From: a virus
DNA: 64,000 nt
IMG/VR virus record: IMGVR_UViG_3300042197_004918
Coordinates: 62,001-126,000 of that record
Strand: one strand, 5' to 3'
Of this stretch, positions 17,729 to 26,600 are shown in pieces; within the stretch, counting starts at the first letter, position 1; each line of letters begins with the position of its first letter. The translations under genes were made by a program, and so were the position numbers. The notes below the pieces were generated by a model. The model made no database searches, was not told the DNA's origin, and saw nothing but the letters and a program-made list of their open reading frames with translations.

Positions 17729-18008
17729 ATGTGCTGGATGGGAAATGGATGTATCCGTCAACGCTGAGGATTTTGATGACATTTACATCGAGGCGTGCAC
17801 CAGGGCTTTGGAGAAGAACATCAAGTCGTCAAAAATGATTGTGGCCCCATTCATGGAGGCGAGATTGAAGAAATCAAAGACGGTCTACATATTCAACAGT
17901 TATAAGATATTAGCAAATGCAGGGTTTCACACGTTCGCAGAAAATCTCCGAACTAATGTTCGTAGAGAAATGAAAGTGGATTTAAGAAACGAACCGATGA
18001 AAGGCTAA
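17706..18008 (+). CDS. Hypothetical protein, paralogue of the 61128 protein
   Basis: The likely start is ATG 17706, overlapping the helicase end by 23 nt; ATGs at 17685 and 17697 overlap more. DIYIEACTRALE and YKILANAGFH correspond to YDYIEAATRAME and SKIFANAGQH in the 61128-61679 protein, so the two share a domain of unknown function. 100 residues, basic. Confidence 0.6.
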   Translation: MEKLIIVKCAGWEMDVSVNAEDFDDIYIEACTRALEKNIKSSKMIVAPFMEARLKKSKTVYIFNSYKILANAGFHTFAENLRTNVRREMKVDLRNEPMKG

Positions 18009-18719
18009 ATGCAACCAGAAAATCAAGATGCGGTGTTGAAATCGGTCATGGAACAGTTGTCAAAACTGTCCAATGAGGTTGCTGAATTGAAACGTGATAT
18101 ACCCACACAGGAAGAAGTCGTAAAGGAGATTTCCATAACAAAGAACGCTGGCTTCACCATAAAGCCTTTTAAATCAAAAAGAAAACGCGGATTGGGTGCC
18201 ATTCCACTGTTAGAATCCGAGATTAGAGAGGCCCAGGCAAAAGCAAAGAGTGCTTCCCAAGCTTCAAAGTTTTTAAACGTTTCATACATCACCTATAAGA
18301 AGTATGCAAAACTTTACAATCTCCACACCACATTCTCAAATCGGTGTGGAAAGGGGATTCCTAAGCCAAAGGACCCAAATCAAGGAAAGTATCCTCTCAA
18401 TGACATCTTGGCGGGAAAGTTCCCGGAGTATCCGCTGTGGAAGCTCAAAGACAGATTGATAAGAGCGGGATTAAAAGAGGCCTGTTGTGAACAGTGTGGT
18501 TACAACGAACGTCGGATAACAGACAACAAAATCCCCCTTCTGTTGGTTTTCGAGGATAATAATGAAAAGAATCATGCTATCCAAAATATCCGAGTGTTTT
18601 GTTACAACTGTTCGTTTACCGCAGGTAAGATATGGGTAAAAATAAAGGACAGAAAGCGTTGGATAAACGATCCTGACCGATTACAGGGGTCTTCATACGA
18701 TACTGAACAAAGATATTGA
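18009..18719 (+). CDS. HNH-like zinc protein with degenerate active site
   Basis: 236 residues: an N-terminal coiled coil, a basic middle with a helix-turn-helix-like AKSASQASKFLNVSYITYKK, and a C-terminal CEQCGYNERR...NNEKNHAIQNIRVFCYNCSF. The C-terminal layout is that of an HNH domain with two CxxC knuckles, but the usual HH pair is LVFEDNN here. It may bind DNA without cutting. The ATG follows the upstream stop with AAAGG 4 nt before it. Confidence 0.65.
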   Translation: MQPENQDAVLKSVMEQLSKLSNEVAELKRDIPTQEEVVKEISITKNAGFTIKPFKSKRKRGLGAIPLLESEIREAQAKAKSASQASKFLNVSYITYKKYAKLYNLHTTFSNRCGKGIPKPKDPNQGKYPLNDILAGKFPEYPLWKLKDRLIRAGLKEACCEQCGYNERRITDNKIPLLLVFEDNNEKNHAIQNIRVFCYNCSFTAGKIWVKIKDRKRWINDPDRLQGSSYDTEQRY

Positions 18720-18739
18720 TTCTTATTTATTCCACATCC

Positions 18740-18747
18740 TATTTATA
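18740..18747 (+). promoter_or_regulatory. Candidate late promoter TATTTATA
   Basis: TATTTATA followed by GGG, beginning 14 nt before ATG 18754 in the 34-nt gap after the HNH-like gene. No -35 match. Same layout as at 11431. Confidence 0.5.
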
Positions 18748-18753
18748 GGGTAA

Positions 18754-19266
18754 ATGGATAAAGGCATCAATCATATCCTAAACGTCGAAGGGATACTAAA
18801 AAACTTCAGTATCGCTAAGAAGATAAGTTCCTCTGAACTGCGAAGCATAAAGGCCCTTGCTTCAAAATCATGCGCCTCCAAGGAAGATTATTTGGAACTC
18901 CTAAAACGAGAAATCATCCGTTATACCGACGATTATGTGAAGAAGAATAAGATACCTGGTCTTATAATAAAGAAGAAGGATGGGTTGAAAAATTTCACGA
19001 TAAAGGATCCCGCCTACATTAAACTTTACAAAGAGGCGGCTATATTAGCCAAGAACCTAACCAAAAATCGAAACATGGAGAAACGTGAACTCATATTTCT
19101 CATCATGTCTCTTGTCGGAGCATTAGGGCTCACTCAAGAAGATTTTAACAAGTTCAACCGTGAGATAAATAGAAACCCAGACTTCGAGGAAAACGAGAAG
19201 TGGGGTGGTTTTGGTGAGTTTGATGTAGGTGACGAAGATGACGACGATGGTGATGAAATTATATGA
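18754..19266 (+). CDS. Hypothetical acidic-tail protein, 170 residues
   Basis: A helical, lysine-rich body (MDKGINHILNVEGILKNFS...) ends in a strongly acidic tail (GDEDDDDGDE). No family is recognised. It is preceded by a late-type promoter and overlaps the GDP-mannose dehydratase start (ATGA), so the two are probably translated together. Confidence 0.6.
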   Translation: MDKGINHILNVEGILKNFSIAKKISSSELRSIKALASKSCASKEDYLELLKREIIRYTDDYVKKNKIPGLIIKKKDGLKNFTIKDPAYIKLYKEAAILAKNLTKNRNMEKRELIFLIMSLVGALGLTQEDFNKFNREINRNPDFEENEKWGGFGEFDVGDEDDDDGDEII

Positions 19267-20294
19267 ATAAAAAAATAGTTATAACCGGTGTGAGTGGACA
19301 AGTCGGTTCTTATATGTCTGAATATTGTCTTAAATTGGGCCACGACGTTTATGGAATCGTGAGGAGGACATCCACGCCAAATATTATAAACTATAAACAT
19401 CTAATCGGAAATCCTAAATTTAATATAGTCCACGCGGATTTAACGGATGGATCTTCTATAGAGAGCGCCGTCGGAAAAATTAAGCCGGATTATTTTATAA
19501 ACCTAGCAGCACAAAGTTTTGTGGGAGTCAGTTGGTCTATACCAGAAGAAACTTTTAACGTAGATACTTTGGGAGTCATACGGTGTCTGGAATCGGTCAG
19601 AAAATCCGTTCCAAAATGTAGGTTTTATAACGCGGGGAGTTCGGAACAATTTGGTGATGTGGATTACATTCCGCAGGATGAAACTCATCCATTCAAGCCG
19701 AGGAGTCCTTATGGTGCGGCTAAATGTGCAGCTCATCATATCATAAAGGTTTACCGGGAATCTTATGGTATATATGCAGTGCAGGGATTATTATTCAATC
19801 ACGAAAGCGAACGTCGAGGAGAAGAATTCGTTACAAGAAAAATCACAAAGGGGGTCGCGAGAATATTAAAGGAACTCGAATCTGATAAAATAACTGCTAT
19901 TGAACTTGGAAATATAGATTCAAAACGAGATTGGAGTCACGCTGAGGATTTTGTTGACGGTATATGGAAGATGTTAAATCAAGACTCCCCTCGCGATTTC
20001 GTGTTATCAAGCGGAGAAACACATTCTATACGAGAATTTGTCCAATTAGCATTTAAGTTTGCGGGCATAAAAGGTGAGTGGATAAAATCAAACGACAATG
20101 CTGAGAGTGAGGTTTTTGTTTTTGATAATAAAGTGCTGGTAAAAATAAATCCTAAATTTTATCGGCCAGCAGAAGTGGATATTTTATTGGGTTCGAGTGA
20201 ATGCATTCGGAGAGAATTGGGTTGGAAACCATCCGTGAGTTTTGAAGGATTGGTTGAGAGAATGGTCCAAAATGATTTAATTATTGTTGGTTAA
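19263..20294 (+). CDS. gmd: GDP-mannose 4,6-dehydratase
   Basis: 343 residues. Extended SDR with the Rossmann motif GVSGQVGSYM, RRTSTPN (NADP site), DLTDGSS, the SSEQFG segment, the catalytic YGAAK and the NHESERRGEEFV loop typical of GMD. It converts GDP-mannose to GDP-4-keto-6-deoxymannose, a precursor of fucose or rhamnose donors. With the glycosyl- and methyltransferase genes at the left edge it suggests phage-directed glycosylation. It sits just before the fibre genes. Confidence 0.9.
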   Translation: MNKKIVITGVSGQVGSYMSEYCLKLGHDVYGIVRRTSTPNIINYKHLIGNPKFNIVHADLTDGSSIESAVGKIKPDYFINLAAQSFVGVSWSIPEETFNVDTLGVIRCLESVRKSVPKCRFYNAGSSEQFGDVDYIPQDETHPFKPRSPYGAAKCAAHHIIKVYRESYGIYAVQGLLFNHESERRGEEFVTRKITKGVARILKELESDKITAIELGNIDSKRDWSHAEDFVDGIWKMLNQDSPRDFVLSSGETHSIREFVQLAFKFAGIKGEWIKSNDNAESEVFVFDNKVLVKINPKFYRPAEVDILLGSSECIRRELGWKPSVSFEGLVERMVQNDLIIVG

Positions 20295-20310
20295 ACCGTC
20301 TCGTCTTTAT

Positions 20311-20318
20311 ATTTATAA
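20311..20318 (+). promoter_or_regulatory. Candidate late promoter TATTTATA
   Basis: TATTTATA starting 14 nt before ATG 20325, at the head of the fibre operon, without a recognisable -35. Confidence 0.55.
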
Positions 20319-20324
20319 AGAGAT

Positions 20325-22154
20325 ATGGCACTAAAAACCAAAATAAGTGAATTTCCGTCGTCTTCTTTTTTGTCGGGAAGCGATTTACTTCCGATAGTCC
20401 ATAATTCCTCCGGCAGTTTAACGAATTATAAGACTAATTTAGACGACATCAAGGGGTGGATGGTAACTACGATTCCGATTGGCGTTCCTACTGATGCTGT
20501 ATACACGGACGGATTTTTCGACACATTCACTTCCACAACCATTCTGGCTGATGCCATAGACGATATAAGTGAGGCATTTTTAGACTTAGCTCCTGTAAAA
20601 GCAGGAGTATTAACTTCTACAAACTTGACCATATCCGGTTTGACACTGTATTCCGGTTACTTGGCATCCGGTCTAAATTCTCATTGGTATAGCGGTTCTT
20701 ATTCAGCAGGAAGTTCAATTTCATCATTTGCAAATCAAACCAATCTAAAACTGTCATCGTCCGGGTCAGCTATATTTAGGTCAGGAAAATACAGCGACTT
20801 CTCAGCTCTGAGCGGAGGCGTCACTGCAAGCTTTGCTACAGGAAGCAATGCTTCTGTTGCAGCATCAAGTGCATCAATACTCCGTTCAACAAGTTCAATA
20901 GTGTCGAGCAGTTTAGCTGTAGGAACGGGGATCCTCCCATCTACCTACATCAATGGAACTTCTCGGTATAACACATTTTGGACACAGACCTCCGCTTCAA
21001 TAAGCCACTCCCTCTCAGTCACGGGTTCATCAACATACAAACTGACGGCGGACAATGGTGCTGGTTCTAGCCTACCGTATACGATATGGTTTGCTACTAA
21101 CTCAACTGATTATCCTGACCAGACCGTGTTTGCCACCGCAAGTATATCGTCCGTGACTTTAAAATATTTGAGCGGAATGGCATATCTATCGGGTTCGTCA
21201 ACGGTGAACGTGATGGTGTCTGCGAGCAATTTACACAATCCTGTCTATAATACCACGCCGATTTCATTTGCTTTTTCAAATCCTACAATCGGTTCTATAT
21301 CAGCTACAGGAAGCGTAACAACGCCAGCTCATGGTGCATCTATAGTTGTGACATCATCCTTTTCTTTGACCACGGGCAATTTGGTGGCATCTACTCCTTG
21401 GACAACAAACCCAACGGTAGTTCTCACCGCCACAAAGCCAGGAAAATCCTCGGCTGGCTCGGAAGCAGTTCCCGTCTATCCTAGACCCGTGAACACATAC
21501 GCAAATCCGGCATCAGGAACAACAAACGGTGCAAACACTATAACGGAGTTGTTCTTGGATGAGTATTACAGATTGGGTAACTTGAAGAGTGGTTCTTTGT
21601 CTACTTACGGTCCCGGATTCTCATCCTCTTTAAATTTACAAACGGTCGTTTCAAGTGCTGACAATGCACATCTTCAAGTTCAAAACGGAAGACTTATCGC
21701 CGGCGGTGCTTCCGGCCAAGGAGACTACAGCGGATTCGCTGCGGGGTCTTCGGGCGGAACATACGCAAATTATTTCAGGAGATTGGATATTATCTCTGAC
21801 AACGTGGAGAGTGGACAGTTAACCATGTCATTTAGCGGATTTACGACAGTCGAAGCGTGGGGAACATCGACAGGCGCTGGACCGGAGGTCGCATTGGTTC
21901 TTTCTTCAAGTATTACAAACAATTTGACAGCGAGCAGTTTATTTGATCTCGGACTTGGAACGGGGCTTTATTCGGGAGATAATGTTACAGGGTCGCAAAA
22001 CTCAGGGCTTTCGTCTCTATCGTCGGGAAGAGTGTATTGGGCTCTACCATTGGGGGTAAATACGGGTCCTGCATCGACGAATCATCTTATTCTATGGATA
22101 CGTTATAAGAACGCGACCACTAATTATATAGACGATCTAACCTTCAAAATTTAA
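20325..22154 (+). CDS. Tail fibre/baseplate-associated structural protein
   Basis: 609 residues, very rich in Ser, Thr, Gly and Ala, beta-type throughout. The N-terminus (KTKISEFPSSSFLSGSDLLP followed by IVHNSSG) resembles the attachment end of phage fibres, and the middle contains Ig-like or fibronectin-like strands. No enzymatic domain is recognised. It is the first gene of the fibre block and is followed after 10 nt by a second fibre gene. Confidence 0.7.
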   Translation: MALKTKISEFPSSSFLSGSDLLPIVHNSSGSLTNYKTNLDDIKGWMVTTIPIGVPTDAVYTDGFFDTFTSTTILADAIDDISEAFLDLAPVKAGVLTSTNLTISGLTLYSGYLASGLNSHWYSGSYSAGSSISSFANQTNLKLSSSGSAIFRSGKYSDFSALSGGVTASFATGSNASVAASSASILRSTSSIVSSSLAVGTGILPSTYINGTSRYNTFWTQTSASISHSLSVTGSSTYKLTADNGAGSSLPYTIWFATNSTDYPDQTVFATASISSVTLKYLSGMAYLSGSSTVNVMVSASNLHNPVYNTTPISFAFSNPTIGSISATGSVTTPAHGASIVVTSSFSLTTGNLVASTPWTTNPTVVLTATKPGKSSAGSEAVPVYPRPVNTYANPASGTTNGANTITELFLDEYYRLGNLKSGSLSTYGPGFSSSLNLQTVVSSADNAHLQVQNGRLIAGGASGQGDYSGFAAGSSGGTYANYFRRLDIISDNVESGQLTMSFSGFTTVEAWGTSTGAGPEVALVLSSSITNNLTASSLFDLGLGTGLYSGDNVTGSQNSGLSSLSSGRVYWALPLGVNTGPASTNHLILWIRYKNATTNYIDDLTFKI

Positions 22155-22164
22155 TTTGTAACGT

Positions 22165-23577
22165 ATGTCACTTAACAAAACCGATTTGGCCTTTAAGAAA
22201 CTGATAAACCGTCAGTTTTCTACACCGAACCGAGCATTTTACCAAGAAGTAGGAGCGAACACTTTAGAAGTAGATGCTGGAATGATTTACTCCAGTAATA
22301 TACCAGAATCTCGTGCTGCCGCAATATCTTCCGGCGTAGTTAGATTGATGCAATGTGTTTTGACAAAGGATTACAGTGGAACGGTATCTACTTCTTCATT
22401 TTATGTCATATCTGGAAGCGGATATACAGTTGATTCAAACAACTACAACGCTGACTTCACAACTCGTGGAGCTAACTACTTCAGTGTAAGCAGTTCCCAT
22501 GTTCAGAGAAATTTTTTGAGTGAAAAGTATGGTAGTCAATATGCGGTAGATATAAGAAATAGTGCTGGAACACAGTTGTCGCAGGATTCTTCTATAAACT
22601 GGTATTTCGATTATAAATCCGGCGTTCTTCACGTTGCTGACCCATCTCTAAGCACCGCACCATATTCCATAACAGCGTCACAGTATATCGGAACGTTCTT
22701 ATCCACTACGTTCGCGGGGGCCTCAGTGTCAGCGAGCTATATAACCGCAAGTATTGTATCAGCAAGTGTCATAACTGCTAGCGCAATTCATACGGATAAA
22801 TTTGAACAGGGAAGTGTGGTGAATGCAGTGGGGTCATACTCTCACGCACAAGGAAACGGATCGGTTTCATACGGAAGCATATCTCACGCTGAGGGCGGCG
22901 CCACGGTTTCAAGTGGAAGTGGTGCTCACAGCGAAGGTGCTTACACGGTAGCTTTCGGAGAATATTCTCATGCCGAGGGTTATCTCACTAGAGCCGGAGG
23001 AGACTATTCTCATGCTGGAGGATTGCTTACTACCGCGAGTGCCACCGGACAGACAGTATTTGGAAAATATAACGTAGCCAGTTCTAACACAGACGACGTA
23101 TTCATCGTAGGAACGGGAACGTCTATCTCTGCTAGAAGTAATATGTTCGTGGTAAACACCACAAGCGCCCTTGTTGGCGGCAACATCAGTGCCAGCGGAC
23201 ATCTGATACTAGGTTCTTCTCCGGAACTTCTTACGTATCAAAAATCAAAAATCCGATCTGACGGAGCCTTGGTTGATTTCAAGAATATAGGATATTACAT
23301 AAACGCAGAATCGACCGGTGGATTCCACTCCGCCTTCTACGATTATGTTGTCGCTAAAGATTCCAATATAAGAGCGGGCACGATTCAAGCGGCCTTTGTA
23401 AGCGGAAGTATCGTTTATAACGACGTGGTTACGACTGATATAGGAAATACCAGTGAAATCACTTGCAGCGCAGTATTAGTGACCTCCACCGTCCGTTTTT
23501 ACGCATATGTTTTTACAGGATCTATCGGGTCTTCGCCTACTAATTGGACGGTAAAGGTAATGTCAAGATATGTATGA
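22165..23577 (+). CDS. Fibre protein with short SHAEG (YadA-head-like) repeat
   Basis: 470 residues. Residues about 220-295 carry about six 14-residue repeats of the SHAEG type (HAQG, HAEG, HSEG, HAEG, HAGG) like the left-handed beta-roll of YadA-type adhesins. They are followed by FGKYNVASSNTDDVFIVGTG, a cap also found after the long repeat array of the next gene. The N-terminal part is a distinct structural domain. Probably a trimeric fibre or receptor-binding component. Confidence 0.75.
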   Translation: MSLNKTDLAFKKLINRQFSTPNRAFYQEVGANTLEVDAGMIYSSNIPESRAAAISSGVVRLMQCVLTKDYSGTVSTSSFYVISGSGYTVDSNNYNADFTTRGANYFSVSSSHVQRNFLSEKYGSQYAVDIRNSAGTQLSQDSSINWYFDYKSGVLHVADPSLSTAPYSITASQYIGTFLSTTFAGASVSASYITASIVSASVITASAIHTDKFEQGSVVNAVGSYSHAQGNGSVSYGSISHAEGGATVSSGSGAHSEGAYTVAFGEYSHAEGYLTRAGGDYSHAGGLLTTASATGQTVFGKYNVASSNTDDVFIVGTGTSISARSNMFVVNTTSALVGGNISASGHLILGSSPELLTYQKSKIRSDGALVDFKNIGYYINAESTGGFHSAFYDYVVAKDSNIRAGTIQAAFVSGSIVYNDVVTTDIGNTSEITCSAVLVTSTVRFYAYVFTGSIGSSPTNWTVKVMSRYV

Positions 23578-23616
23578 TATAGAAGTTTTCCTGGAAATTG
23601 AAGGGAATTACAAATT

Positions 23617-26600
23617 ATGGCAAATGAATTTAAAGTAAAACATGGACTTATAGTCCACGGAAACACCGCCGTCACAGGTTCTCTAACCACCACGGGAGTT
23701 ATATCAGCGATCTCTTTCAGATTATCCGGCTCTAGCGCTGGAACCCCCGAGATGTATGGTGCAGTTGGTGATGGAACCACTGACGATTTCTTAGCATTCA
23801 AACACGCTCTTATAAGCCACAGTGTTGTAGAATTGGGTGCTAAGACATACGCCGTCCGTGGTTACATAGGAATGCCATCACACCGTTCTCTTATAGGAAA
23901 GGGAAAAGATAGAACGGTCATAAAACTGATGAACAATTCTCCGTATGGATACGGGTCTTCTGTTTATGTAATACAAAACACGGTTTTACAAGATACTGTA
24001 AACTGGACAGGTTCAGTAGTAGGAACGACCGATAATACGGGGTCAGTTCTATTGGATTACAGGGATACAACTGTTAGAGATCAATCCCCATCAAGCCCAT
24101 TTTATCAACAGACACAATCTCAACCTTTCGCTGGATTAGGTTACTGGCAATATGACACCAGCATCCAGTCTATTGGTGGACGAAGAGACATTTTAATCGA
24201 AGGATTGACGGTAGACTGTAACTTCGATAGACAGGCAAGACACGCGAGTTATAACCACTCTGATAACCCATATTCAGCGTCAAGGGTGACCGGTGGAACA
24301 TACTACATACCTCAGTATGCAAACCGAGTAAGGTCCACAGTTCACGCTATAGTTCTAAATGGTGAAAACATAATTTTAAAAGATGTAAAGGCTGTAAATT
24401 ATGGTTATGGATGTGATGCTGCGGCAAACGGTCCATTGAATTATGCTGACTCAACCACTATCCCACCATACAACGAGAATTTTCCTCTATTGGTAAATGC
24501 AGATAACTCCGCGTTAAATTATACCTCTTCTGATTACGACATAGGATCGGATTCGGCAGGTCTTTCACGTTGGAGAGGAAATTATGCCATAGGATGTGAA
24601 GTTCTTGCTCCAGGAAGCACGGATTTACTTAACCCATTCTCGAACGCCACTGCAATCTATGTAACAAATCAATCTGTAAATACTTCTACTGGACGAAGCA
24701 GTTTCTCATCCGAAGGTGGAATTTTTGATTCTATAGTTGACCCGGGAGAGAGAATCAAAGCACCATCTGCGAGCCTTTGGAGCGGTTCTTATCTCGACGG
24801 GTTTAAAAGTTCAAGCCTCAAACAGACAGCTGCATCCCTCGCTGAGTGGTTATATACGGCACAGGGATCTCTGACTGGATCGAACAACGACATCGCACTA
24901 AGCTATGGATCTCCTGCTGGAGCGGTAACGGTCCACATGAAGAAGATAAGTGGAAGTTGGTATCCAGTTGGTAACGGATATTCTGTTCAAGAACACTATG
25001 TTCAGGGATTCTCTGGATATAGAATGTCCAGATGTTTGGCTAGAAACCTTGAGATCGGTTTTTATTTGGACAGCTGGAGGAATAATGCTTTCTTGGATAA
25101 CAACCAGATGGTCGATGTTACAAGCGGATTCAGATATGTCGTATCTGATATAGGATTGACTTCGAGTTATAAAAACGTAGTTATAAAAGATAACTACATA
25201 AAACTTTCTGCACACGAAAGGCCCTATGATGCTCAGGGACATGGTGTGATAAACTATGCTGTGGATCTGTCAAATGGTTCCGGTTCAATGTTACGTCACA
25301 TAGATAACTTGGTTATTGAGGATAACGTTTTTGAACTTCCTATTTCCAGTTCAACAAACACGTATGGTTTGGGAAATACGACATTTAGAAACTATCCGAG
25401 ATATGTAGGATTTTATCTTCAACACGATGTAACTCCATCCGGGTCTTTGCCTAGGACCCACCGAGCTGCTTCGATAAAAAACAACAAGTTCTTTAACTGG
25501 AATCCGTTAAAATCCGCGACCACCTCTGCCGGAGAACTTTATGGATACAATCTTCCATTCTATTTTGCATTCACCACCGGAAGCATGGGTATGGACGCGG
25601 CCGATCCAGCAGCAGGACCATATCCTCTATCGGTAGAGAAGTTCAAACGAGAAGTTCTTCCAAACTGGATAATATCGGACAACACGTATTCGGATTCCGA
25701 TTATCCGTCCACGAGTTCTATTGTTCCAATTACAATACAGATAACAGGAACAGGAACAAACTACTTCTATCCGATTGACCAGGTAAACAGATTCGCTGGA
25801 GTCACCGCGAACTCAATCACAAGCACTACTGCTTCGATTAGAGTTCTTAATGCTACCGGAAGTTTACAAGGAAGTTCAAGTTTTGCCACAACCGCAAGTT
25901 ATGTTTTAACATCGAGCCACGCCGTGACATCAAGCTATTCGGTTAATGCTGGAACAGCAGCAACTGTAACCACAAATGCATTGACTGGTTCATCCTTGAT
26001 GTTAACTGACCATTTAAACAATGGAGCTTCAAACGTAATAGCTGCTGGTGCATCGTTCTCCCATGCTGAAGGATTTTATACAAGAGTAGAGGGTTTCGCT
26101 GCCCACGCTGAAGGATTCCAAACTTCAGGAAGCGGTCAGTATTCCCACGCCGAAGGTGGTTACACCCGCGCATCGGCAGATTATTCCCACGCCGAGGGTG
26201 GAACAACTATAGCATCTGCTCAAAGTTCTCACGCCGAGGGTGACACAACTCACGCTGCGGGATTCGGTTCTCACGCAGAAGGTTATATCACTCGTGCTGG
26301 ATCATCCGGAGCTCACTCGGAGGGTTATGCTACATCTGCGAGTGCAACGTATTCTCATGCTGAAGGAAGTTTCACTAGAACTCTTGCTTCATGGGCCCAC
26401 GCGGAGGGGTCATACACAACGGCATCTGGAATAGGAGCTCACGCCGAGGGTTCTTCGTCGTATGCTTCCGGATCATACTCTCACGCTGAGGGTGGTTCCA
26501 CTCGCACCGCAGCGGATTACTCCCACGCGGAGGGTTCTTCCACAAGTGCATCCGCTGAGGCCGCACACGCTGAAGGATTTATGACTAAGGCGACAGGGCT

